From: Brassica napus
Taxonomy: Eukaryota; Streptophyta; Magnoliopsida; Brassicales; Brassicaceae
NCBI RefSeq assembly: GCF_020379485.1
Contig: NC_063436.1
Location: 37,763,512 to 37,827,511 of the forward strand
Length of the DNA: 64,000 nucleotides
Direction: 5' to 3'
Of this stretch, positions 38,768 to 48,394 are shown piece by piece (position 1 is the stretch's first letter; each line of letters opens with the position of its first letter). The notes under the pieces were generated by a model that saw nothing but the letters and a program-made list of their open reading frames with translations, had not been told where the DNA came from and did not search any database. Both the position numbers and the translations under genes were made by a program.

Positions 38768-40657
38768 TTTTGATCAAATGAAACAGTAAACAACATACCG
38801 AAAGAGGTTGGATCGAAAAGTTATTTTTTTTGTCGCCGTTAACATTGCTTCTCGGACTGTCATCACTGAGGAATAGATTATTCATCTCCTCCTCCTCCTC
38901 CTCATTCTCGGAGCCCGTCATTTTCAATTGGAAAGAGAAACGGCGATGGGACTTGCCGGTGGAGAGGGGAGACTCTACAGTGAATTTCATGGCTGTAGAT
39001 GTAGCTGTTTCTGCAGAGTTTCAATCTGGGTTGGAATAAAGTCGAGATGAAGCTCTTTGTATAGAGGGAGAAAGAGGGGAAGGTGAAACGAAACCATTAA
39101 AGCAGGATTAAAGAGCATATACTGATGAAGAGTGGATTACGGTAACGGCGAAGTGCGGAGAATTTGATCAGTGAGGACGAAGAGGAATATTCGGGGAAAA
39201 ACAAAACTTCACGCTCCATAGATGGTAAAATGGGCTTAAATTGAGGCGTTCGAAATGTGAGCACAGCCCAAATGAAAGATCTATTTGGACTAAAGTATGT
39301 ATGACGTGGTAAAAAGGCTCTCTGTCATTGGTCAATTTAATTAAACGACGTGGATACCTTAGGTGTTGAGGAATAAGAACTTTTAGTATAGTATAGATTT
39401 TGATCAAATGAAACAGTAAACAACATACCGAAAGAGGTTGGATCGAAAAGTTATTTTTTTTGTCGCCGTTAACATTGCTTCTCGGACTGTCATCACTGAG
39501 GAATAGATTATTCATCTCCTCCTCCTCCTCCTCATTCTCGGAGCCCGTCATTTTCAATTGGAAAGAGAAACGGCGATGGGACTTGCCGGTGGAGAGGGGA
39601 GACTCTACAGTGAATTTCATGGCTGTAGATGTAGCTGTTTCTGCAGAGTTTCAATCTGGGTTGGAATAAAGTCGAGATGAAGCTCTTTGTATAGAGGGAG
39701 AAAGAGGGGAAGGTGAAACGAAACCATTAAAGCAGGATTAAAGAGCATATACTGATGAAGAGTGGATTACGGTAACGGCGAAGTGCGGAGAATTTGATCA
39801 GTGAGGACGAAGAGGAATATTCGGGGAAAAACAAAACTTCACGCTCCATAGATGGTAAAATGGGCTTAAATTGAGGCGTTCGAAATGTGAGCACAGCCCA
39901 AATGAAAGATCTATTTGGACTAAAGTATGTATGACGTGGTAAAAAGGCTCTCTGTCATTGGTCAATTTAATTAAACGACGTGGATACCTTAGGTGTTGAG
40001 GAATAAGAACTTTTAGTATAGTATAGATTTTGATCAAATGAAACAGTAAACAACATACCGAAAGAGGTTGGATCGAAAAGTTATTTTTTTTGTCGCCGTT
40101 AACATTGCTTCTCGGACTGTCATCACTGAGGAATGGATTATTCATCTCCTCCTCCTCCTCCTCATTCTCGGAGCCCGTCATTTTCAATTGGAAAGAGAAA
40201 CGGCGATGGGACTTGCCGGTGGAGAGGGGAGACTCTACAGTGAATTTCATGGCTGTAGATGTAGCTGTTTCTGCAGAGTTTCAATCTGGGTTGGAATAAA
40301 GTCGAGATGAAGCTCTTTGTATAGAGGGAGAAAGAGGGGAAGGTGAAACGAAACCATTAAAGCAGGATTAAAGAGCATATACTGATGAAGAGTGGATTAC
40401 GGTAACGGCGAAGTGCGGAGAATTTGATCAGTGAGGACGAAGAGGAATATTCGGGGAAAAACAAAACTTCACGCTCCATAGATGGTAAAATGGGCTTAAA
40501 TTGAGGCGTTCGAAATGTGAGCACAGCCCAAATGAAAGATCTATTTGGACTAAAGTATGTATGACGTGGTAAAAAGGCTCTCTGTCATTGGTCAATTTAA
40601 TTAAACGACGTGGATACCTTAGGTGTTGAGGAATAAGAACTTTTAGTATAGTATAGA
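38768..40657 (-). repeat. three head-to-tail 630-bp copies of a Helitron 5' end
   Basis: The units are 38768-39397, 39398-40027 and 40028-40657, exactly 630 bp each. Units 1 and 2 look identical; unit 3 differs by at least one base (G at 40135). Each unit ends on the plus strand with AGTATAGTATAGA, the complement of a Helitron TC start, and begins TTTTGATCAAATG. Each holds the Helitron terminus, a leader and one captured first exon. Confidence 0.95.
40059..40250 (-). pseudogene. captured first exon of an unknown gene (copies also at 39429 and 38799)
   Basis: The minus-strand ATG at 40250 opens a 64-codon exon starting MKFTVESPLSTGKSHRRFS and containing an acidic run (MTGSENEEEEEEMNN), ending NNFSIQPLS directly at a GTATGT donor. 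The same exon is in the other two 630-bp units (39429-39620 and 38799-38990); Leu replaces Pro after EEMNN in those. Reading past the donor gives only intron-like sequence. I do not recognise the family. Its direction matches that of the Helitron. Confidence 0.55.
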
Positions 40658-41665
40658 TAGCATTACATTGACCAAAAAAAAAATAATAATAATAATAATA
40701 GCATTACATTGTCCCTTAATACATTCGTTAATGAAAACAAAGAAACCAGCTTTACGATCAAGAGTAGAACCAAGACCTAAGCTATCTTATCCGTACGCAT
40801 ACGAACTTGAAAATCAGGCCTATGGCAAATCATAATTCGTTGATCATAAAGTTATAATCGAGATGACAAAAAAATACAAAATCAAGCCTGAAATTTTTTT
40901 TTGGATTATAAGACTATAAAATTTTACAGACGTAATAAACAAATTAAATATAATATAAATACGCATATGCACTATTTTACTCATGATACCCTGTTTATTT
41001 AATTTGATATCCCGTTTATTTAATCTTTTAAATTGATACCCCATTTATTTAATTTGGACTCCAAACAAATACAAGTCGATGTATAATCACAATGTTTAAA
41101 AGATTATATTTTAAATCACCTACCACAATGATACACACATTATTATCAGAATTAAAATTACAAATACTCATTCAATATTTCCTACAACAAACCGAAACTG
41201 TTAATCAAATTACAAAATAATATTTTAACCAAACTACAAACAAAAAATATTACTTCCCGCGTCTTTATCATGTTTGACCTATGATTTTACCATGCATGGA
41301 AACTTAAGAAAACTCATTAAACGGTTTATGCGCATGGGCTCAAAACCTGTGTTCATTTTCTGATACTTAGCCCAAAGCTGATTTTTATAAATTAAAACAA
41401 CTTAATAATAACGTGTACTAAACCACCAAACCTGATTTAATATATTAAGCCCAAAACGGGTTTCTTCTATGCGTTTTACTTATAAAAATTAATCTTAGTC
41501 ATTCAAAATTCATAAACAAAATCTTGGTCATTCAAAATTCATAAACGAAATCTTAGTCATTCAAAATTCATAAACAAAATCTAAGATTAATTACTTATAA
41601 AAACTAATCTGAATCATTCAAAATTAAAAAAAAAAACAAATCCATTAATCCAATTCTCATATATA
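40658..41665. other. no gene seen; AT-rich spacer
   Basis: ATAGCATTACATTG occurs twice (about 40655 and 40698) around an A-rich, (AAT)n tract. The rest, to 41665, is AT-rich with repeated TTCAAAATTCATAAAC units (about 41500-41580). No coding frame. Confidence 0.5.
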
Positions 41666-43107
41666 TCTATACTATTAAATACAATATGATAACAAAAGAT
41701 AGTCAACACCAAATTTAAACTATACATGAAATCCAATATATACGAAGTTCAAATGATTATCAAAAAAATATAAAACAGTTACTATGAAATAAGCATACTT
41801 TCCAATATTACTTTAAAAAAATCAATTACAAAGACAAGATCACGTCAAGCAATAAACATTGCTCGACATATATTGATCAGACCAAACCCTTGCCACCTAC
41901 ATATAAACTCTGAAACTTCCACAAGCACTAACCAGAAGAAAAAAACACTCAGATCACAATGGCCGGAAACAGAGATCTCTCTAACCTCGAACTCATGCCA
42001 ATTGATATGCAAACAGAAATCATTTCACGTATAGCAAGGCACTCCAGGAGAGCAGTCCGCAATCTCTTGGCTGCGGTTCCTAATCTTGCCCGCTCCGCGG
42101 CAGTTCCTATTGTCTATAGGAACCTCAATATCCACCGTTAACCTTTCATCCACGAGCTGCGTTACAAAGGTACCAAATTCTTATGGAAAATTGCCTCGCA
42201 AGCGGTAACTTGCAAGCTCATTACGTACGGGGGATACAACAATATTTCCACCACCAAAACATCAATGGAGGCTTGCTACATCTTCAGATCGCAGCAGAAG
42301 GATCGTACGAAAAAGCTGTTTACCTTTATGGTGTAATAATGCTAGCTAAGGGAGAAACGGCAATTGGACAAGCAATTTTAGATACCCTTGGATGGAGACA
42401 AAGCAAAAACCGAGCTGACAGGTGCTGGAGAAGGGTCAAGCGCTCACTCCATGGAATAAGAGTCACAAGACTTGAGTCTTACATGACTGCTTACCGTAAC
42501 ACAAGAGAGACCATCGCATGCCACAGAGACAATATTCACGAGCGCTGTGATACGTGCTACTATTATAAGCAATTGACAAAGTTTGTTTACATGATGTAAA
42601 CGAACAAAACGTTTGCAACTGAGAGAACCAAGCATTCCAGCCTCTCTTTTTTTTCATGTTTTATTCCTTAATTTTCATCTAAGTTATTTCCATTTAAACT
42701 TTATCATTTATGTATTTTGATTTTAAATAATAAATTATGATTAGTGAAAGTTTCTATTATTATTAGAATTACCAACAGTTATTATATTAGGTCATTATCG
42801 TTTGCTTAAGGAGAATGAAATAAGGTTTTACTTCTTTGTCAAGGCATTGGAATATAAACAGAACTCTTCATGTTATTATTCATTTGACGTTTGTTTCAAC
42901 CGGACAAATTTAATTCAAACATTACCTAATTTTTCAAGTTTCATTAATCATCAAAAGAGAACAGAAGAATATCTATCCCTCAACGTATATTCAACTTTCA
43001 AAAATGAAGTAAATTCAACACAAACAAATAACTCCAAAACATGGCTACATCAAAAACATAAGAATTACAACAAAATACAACCGCCCGCCCGGCAGGCATG
43101 CCACTAG
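41666..43107 (+). mobile_element. non-autonomous Helitron carrying an F-box gene copy
   Basis: It starts TCTATACTATTAAATAC after a host A, and ends with a GC-rich hairpin region (CCGCCCGCCCGGCAGGC) followed by CTAG and a host T. This fits Helitron termini. The only coding content is the broken F-box gene. Confidence 0.75.
41959..42599 (+). pseudogene. F-box gene (At2g35280-like), frameshifted
   Basis: The ATG at 41959 opens MAGNRDLSNLELMPIDMQTE and IISRIARHSRRAVRNLLAAV, an N-terminal F-box. These F-boxes join SCF E3 ligases through SKP1. The frame stops at TAA near 42139. The rest is in another frame: ALQRYQILMENCLASGNLQ near 42160, then HYVRGIQQYFHHQNINGGL, ending with a Cys-rich tail (CDTCYYYKQLTKFVYMM) at 42599. 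This is the Sel1/HCP-like C-terminal part of this F-box family. An indel in about 42105-42137 separates the two halves. It lies inside a Helitron, so it is a captured copy. Confidence 0.8.
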
Positions 43108-43584
43108 TTTGTAAATAAATGTATACAACAACCTATATGCCGAAATGTTAGCTCTTGAAACGAAGACTTTCCTATATTAATATATTAATTTCTCGACAGG
43201 ATCCAATTAAGGCATAAACACAGTGAATGATAACATCTCTGATTATTTTCTATAAGCATATGATATGTAGGATTTCCTCTTTTTTTTTTTTGACAAATGT
43301 AGGATTTCCTCTTTTGCAATGAAATATATTCAATTATAAAGATAAGGGAATATTTAACTAACCATACGGAAAATTTACTTGCCGTAAAATAAATTTATAG
43401 ATGGTAGCATTGATTAATAAAATACGTATATATATATATTTACATTCAATGTATAATTAGCGTGATGACCAATTCAATTTTTTTTAAAAAAAATTGCACT
43501 CTTTATGATTGTTCAAAGTTACCCAAATTTGAGTCATATATTTAATGTTACAATTTTCTACTCAAAATTTAAGTATTTAAAAAT
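43108..43584. other. no gene seen
   Basis: AT-rich spacer. TAGGATTTCCTCTTTT is repeated at about 43268 and 43302. Confidence 0.5.
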
Positions 43585-44405
43585 GAGTCGTTCTTGGGTT
43601 CACTCCCTAGGGTGAACCTCTAGGTTCAACCAATAGGATTTCATTATTTTAATTTTGATATCTCTTAAAAAGGAAACAAAATATTCTCAAATTATATTAT
43701 GTTTTTAAAATAAAAAAAAGATAATAGTTACAGAAAAAGAATTAAAAAAAATATATATTTTTAATGTTCTCAACAAAACACTAAACCCTAAATCCTAATC
43801 CCTAAACCCTAAATCCTAAACCCTAAACCCTTGGATAAATCCTAAACCCTTGAGTAAATCCTAAACCCTTGGGTAAACCCTAAACCCTTGGGTAAACCCT
43901 AAACTCTTGGATAAATCCTAAACTCTAAATAAAAAACACTAAAACACTAAACCCTAAACCCTAAACCCTTGGATAAATCCTAAACCCTTGAGTAAATCCT
44001 AAACCCTTGGGTAAACTCTAAACCCTTGGGTAAACCCTAAACCCTTGGATAAATCCTAAACTCTAAATAAAAAACACTAAAACACTAAACCCTAAACGCT
44101 TGAATGTTTTAGTGTATAGTGATTTTGATTTAGAGTTTTGGATTTATCCTAGAGTTTAGGATTTATCCAAGGGTTTAGAGTTTAGGATTAAGGGTTTAGG
44201 GATTAGAATTTAGGGTTTAGAGTTTAATGTTATGCTGACGACGTAAAATATTTTTTTTGTAATTATTACTTTTTAAATTTAAAAACATAATATAATTTGA
44301 CAATATTTTGTTTCCTTTTTTAAAAGATATCGAATATAAAATAAAACAATTCTATTGATTGGTGAACCTAGAGGTTCACCCTAGGGGTGGACCTAAGAAT
44401 AAGTC
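43585..44405. mobile_element. foldback MITE (MULE-like) with telomere-like core
   Basis: Terminal inverted repeats of about 120 bp: the left end GGGTGAACCTCTAGGTTCA and the right end TGAACCTAGAGGTTCACCC, with matching continuation through AGGAAACAAAATATT. The flanking 9-mers TTTAAAAAT and TTTTAAAAT differ at one position, suggesting a Mutator-type target duplication. The core (about 43780-44225) is built of CCCTAAA-like motifs in direct and inverted copies. No transposase. Confidence 0.75.
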
Positions 44406-45341
44406 TTTTAAAATATAATTTGGCTAACCGTACTCTGACCAGATTCAAAGTTAAGAACAATGTTTCTTTATAAAAATTTGTATAGTGTGGAAATTCAAGT
44501 ATAATCTTGTTAGACTTGCATGGAATTAAAGCATAACGTTCTTTACTTAATAAAGAAAATGATAAAGAAATTCTTCATGTAAAATATTCAGAGGCGTTTT
44601 TAGAAATATATATTTTAGATTTAGAGGATCCCAGAAAAGAAAAAAAACATAGCTGATATGAATAGAGAAACAATTTCGAAACCCACAAATATGAGAAATT
44701 TAAAACGGTAGACTCTACTAATATGAAGATTTTGGAACATTTGTTCAAAATAAGAGAAGAACATGATTGAAACTTATAGCCAGTTTGTCCTGTAAATGTT
44801 GATTTCACTGTTATGTTCGACAACAAACGAAACATTGATTCGTAGCCATTACCATACGTAACCTTGATTCTCGAATAAAATACAAAACCTAAACCGGCAG
44901 AAATTAACACAACACAATTTGCAATTTGATGTGTGTTTTACAGTCGTTTTGATGTTTGTTTGATTATAAAAGACAGTTCATCTTATATGTTATACGATCG
45001 TTTGGATGTGTGCTTGATTATTTTCGGCCAGGACATATAGTAGAGCAGAGGCTTTAAATTTTATAAAATATTTACATGAGAATTACTATAGGTTATAATC
45101 ATTGTGAGAAAGAGAACACGACACATTTTATAAAACCGTACTATATGCATGTGTATAAGTCTCGACAATAAAGTCTGACCAGTGAAAATAATTGTAAATA
45201 CTCTAGTAATGAGTGGGTCTATATCAATGGTTGCTGAGAGTAGCTCTCATGATGACACGTCAGCAAATGGCATGCTCGTAAATATGTTGCACTTTAAAGG
45301 GTATTCTTTAAAATTGCTTCTCTATTAATAATAAAGGGATA
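44406..45341. other. no gene seen
   Basis: AT-rich. The last 24 bp before the Tekay LTR (TTCTCTATTAATAATAAAGG) resemble a Helitron 5' end that the retrotransposon insertion would have cut, but this is weak. Confidence 0.4.
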
Positions 45342-45631
45342 TGTAATGACCCAAACCCAAGTCCACATATTCAAACCCGCAAAGGTCCAAGCCCAATCAA
45401 ATTAGTCTAAGATAATGGCTATAAAAACTCCTTTTCATTTTGTTTTCTCTACCAAACCATTCAAGAAAATCATAAGTTAGAGAGAAAGAGTTGAGAGATT
45501 GAGAATGGGGAACTTTTGCAGAGGCTGAGCCATAACCGGAGTTTGCCGGAGTAACCGCACGCCGTGACCAAGCTGAGCTCATCACCACCGCTCGCAACCC
45601 TAGGTAACCACCGCAAACCGCCATGCATTTA

Positions 45632-46250
45632 GGGGGCGACTGGTTTTACCGCTACCCCCCGCAAACGCAGTTTTTGCGGTTGGTAGCGGTTGTCGGCGGT
45701 TTGCAACAATCACTCAAATCGCTCTAAACCGCTTGAAACCGCTTCGAATCTCATAAATTCAAAAGCTGGCTCCAGCTAGCGTTTGCGGTTGCGGGCGGTT
45801 GCTGGAGGGTAAAATTTTTTTCTTTTTTTTTAAAACAATATATATACAAAAGTAAAAATATTTAATAAAAATTTTAAAATTGAAATTATGAAAATATTAA
45901 AATATATATATTATATTTTAATTAATATTATAAAATTTTATAATAAAAACAATTTCAATAAATTTTCAAAAATTAAAATTATAACTTTCTAAATATAAAT
46001 TTTATATTTATTATAATTTTATGATTTTTGATATTTTTATAATTATATTAAATATAAATATTGTTAATTTATTATTTGACTTTTACCGCATTTGGTAGTT
46101 AACCAGTCATAAGTCACCCGCAAACGCACTAATTTTAAACCGCAGTACCAGTCGTACAAATCTCTTAAAACCGCTAGAAACCGCAACCGCCCGCATCCAC
46201 AAACTCCCGCAACCGCAACCGCAACCGCTGCGTTTGAACCAGTCAGGCCC
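45632..46250. mobile_element. PIF/Harbinger-like MITE inserted in the 5' LTR
   Basis: 619 bp, absent from the 3' LTR, so both the empty and filled sites can be read. The target trinucleotide TTA is duplicated (45629-45631 and 46251-46253). The ends are diverged inverted repeats: GGGGGCGACTGGTT on the left, and GGGCCTGACTGGTTCAAACG read inward from the right. Sub-terminal ACCGC/GCGGTT motifs and an AT-rich core follow. No transposase. Confidence 0.92.
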
Positions 46251-47181
46251 TTAGTTCAGTTTCGGCCGTTTTAGTAAATCACCCATAACTTCCTAACCAC
46301 TGCGAATTTCGTGCATGAAAGACCACCATCGTGTTTCTCTCGTCGAGACGAAGCCATAGAAACTGACCGTGCTGCAATCAGAGTCCGGACGAGCCCTCAC
46401 GCGCCCCCCGGAAGATCGCCCTTCGCCAGCGCGTGAAACAGACGCGCCGCCGTTCGCCGAAGCCGCCGTGCTCGGCCGCCGTGCGCCCGACACCGGGAAG
46501 CTGCCGCCATATCGCCGCCGCACCTCCGCCGTCGCCGATGACTTTTCCGGTAAGACACCGCCATCCGCCGTTGCCGCCGCCGCCGATGACTCGCCGACGA
46601 CTCGCCAACCCGGCTTAGTCGACCCGGTGAGTCAACTCGGTGACTCGGTCAACCGGTTGGTCTGACCGGTTTAAATTGATTTTGATTCGGTTAGGGTAAA
46701 CCGGTCGGTTAAGTCAAATTGATTTCTGATCAAGGGTTGACCAGATTGATCTTTGACCAGCGAGTTGACTTTTTCATAAACTTTGACCAGACTCGTTTTA
46801 AACCATTCGAAAGGCGTTTTGACTCGATTTCTCGCCCTGGTTTCAGATTTGGAGTCTATTTGAGCATCTGGAGTCCATAGATACCACTTCTTCTTGTTGC
46901 TAAGGTGAGGGCTTCTCCGTTTAAATCCCGAGCTAGTTTAGTACTACCATTATGGAAAGTTTAGTTTCAAAACATGATCCGTCTCTGTGAATCGAGTCTG
47001 TTTGAGAGTCTTGCTTGTTCATTATTGATATTGATTGTTAAACCGGAAATAGGATAATAGAGGATTCAACGGTTGATTGAAATGATTGATGTTAAGAACT
47101 GTTAAATATATATATGTATATATGCTAGTCCATGTGTTGAGATTGCGGGGTGCATAGGTGATTGCACTAGGCCGCATGTTT

Positions 47182-47435
47182 GAGAGATCGCGGGGTACGG
47201 AGATATCTGTACTAGGCCGTGTGTTTAGCGGGGTACAGAGACATTTGTACTAGGCCGTTTTGTTTGAGAGATCGCGGGGTACGGAGATATCTGTACTAGG
47301 CCGTGTGTTTAGCGGGGGTACAGAGAAGTTTGTACTAGGCCGTTTTGTTTGAGAGATCGCGGGGTACAGAGATATCTGTACTAGGCCGTGTGTTTAGCGG
47401 GGTACAGAGACGTTTGTACTAGGCCGCTTGTTTGT
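47182..47435 (+). repeat. 84/85-bp minisatellite in the LTR
   Basis: Three units start with GAGAGATCGCGGGGTAC at 47182, 47266 and 47351. Each has two half-units ending TGTACTAGGCCG. The 3' LTR has the same array at 55877, 55961 and 56046 with the same 84 then 85 spacing, so it predates insertion. Confidence 0.85.
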
Positions 47436-48050
47436 GGAGATTGCGGGGGTACAGAGTGGACTACTGTACTTACGACGCTTGTAGAGTCATATATATTTAC
47501 ATCCTTATAAGGAAATGCGTTATGATATCATCGTATTGGTTGTAGCATGTCTAGTCCACTAGACATATGTTGATTGTTTTGTGTGGTGTAATAGACGCCG
47601 TGTTTGTTTCATGCTAGAGCTAGGCCTACATTTTAGTAGTGCCATGAACTCAGTCAGTGGTTTGCGGTTTAGCATCCCCATACCTTACTGGGTGATTCCC
47701 CTGTCACTCACCCCTCCTTCTTTTCCCTTTCAGGTGAGACCGATGAGCAGGAGTGATTATACCGGACCGGTGCTTTTGGGCTTTTACTACTATCGAGCTT
47801 TGGACTTCTATCACTTTTATCGTTTTATCGCTTTTGGGCCTTTGGGCTCCTATCTATCGTTTATGTTATCTCGTATTTCGGACTTTCAGTTCATGTCGTA
47901 CTTTATATTTCGGATGTTATCGTTATTGGGCCTTTAGGCCATGTGGTATCGAATTGACTTTTGGAGATTATTATTATTATTTTGGTTGTATTATATTATT
48001 ATTATTTTAATTTCGCGTTTATATTATTTTGAGAAAGTCGAGTGTGACAA

Positions 48051-48170
48051 TTTTTAGTATCAGAGCTATTTATTTATCGTAATATTTTATTATGTAATCG
48101 GGGTGTCACATTTTTGGTATCAGAGCTATTTATTTATCGTAATATTTTATTATGTAATCGGGGTGTCACA
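48051..48170 (+). repeat. two 60-bp terminal LTR units containing PBS-like sequence
   Basis: 48051-48110 and 48111-48170 are nearly identical 60-mers. Each starts TTTTT(A/G)GTATCAGAGC, which is primer-binding-site-like, and ends GGGGTGTCACA. The real PBS follows at once. The 3' LTR has the same arrangement (about 56795-56907). Confidence 0.9.
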
Positions 48171-48174
48171 TTTC

Positions 48175-48190
48175 TGGTATCAGAACGGGG
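48175..48190 (+). promoter_or_regulatory. primer binding site (initiator tRNA-Met type)
   Basis: TGGTATCAGAACGGGG lies 4 bp after the LTR end. It matches the 3' end complement of plant initiator tRNA-Met with a few mismatches. Confidence 0.85.
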
Positions 48191-48394
48191 TTCCATCCTG
48201 GCTCCGACCCGGGATGGCGATTTTGGAGACCTGGTTTTATTCGGTTTAAACGGTTTTAGACGATTTCAAAATATTTTCGGAGATTTGGGAATTTTGAAAA
48301 TGAAAATAAATAGCACATTTTCGTTCGGAATCACTCCTCTTTAAATGTTGGTATCCAGAGTTCAGCAGAAGTTAACTTTTCGCTTCCCTTTCAG

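Larger units (their letters stand above)
34750..40657 (-). mobile_element. Helitron, minus strand, with triplicated 5' end
   Basis: The 3' terminus is CTAG at 34750-34753 with the hairpin CCGCGCTACGCGCGG just inside and a host A before it (T on the element strand). The 5' terminus on the minus strand is TCTATACTATACTAAAAG, ending at 40657, with a host T next (A on the element strand). No Rep/helicase is recognised. The interior is AT-rich (34.8-37 kb), then carries exon-like minus-strand pieces. One, near 37745-37680, encodes GEPQVTKMTSIKDINSLDIN followed shortly by a stop. The pairing of these two ends is inferred, since the nearby end at 33372 is a competing 3' terminus. Confidence 0.6.
45342..48170 (+). 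repeat. 5' LTR of the Tekay element
   Basis: 2829 bp. The TATA box is CTATAAAAAC at 45419. It contains a Harbinger-type MITE (45632-46250), an 84/85-bp minisatellite and two terminal 60-bp units with PBS-like sequence. ORFs inside it (for example 47581-47937) recur in the 3' LTR but show no domain. Confidence 0.93.

Noticed and set aside
39168..39620. 150-codon minus-strand open frame in the 630-bp repeats
   Set aside because: It reads through a GTATGT donor and the Helitron junction into the next unit. Only the first 64 codons look like an exon.
43780..44225. CCCTAAA-rich tract as a telomere or true interstitial telomere
   Set aside because: Degenerate units, mixed orientation, and enclosed by TIRs of a small element.
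45318..45341. Helitron 5' end directly before the Tekay LTR
   Set aside because: TCTATTAATAATAAAGG resembles such ends, but there is no A|TC context I trust and no matching 3' end after 56907.
46369..46665. GC-rich Pro/Arg/Ala open frames on both strands (also 54981-55312)
   Set aside because: Overlapping open frames in all directions in a CCG-rich LTR leader; compositional artefact.
47581..47937. 118-codon open frame, repeated at 56276-56632
   Set aside because: It is conserved only because both copies are LTR sequence. No domain and no selection visible; the reading frame holds by chance in low-divergence LTRs.
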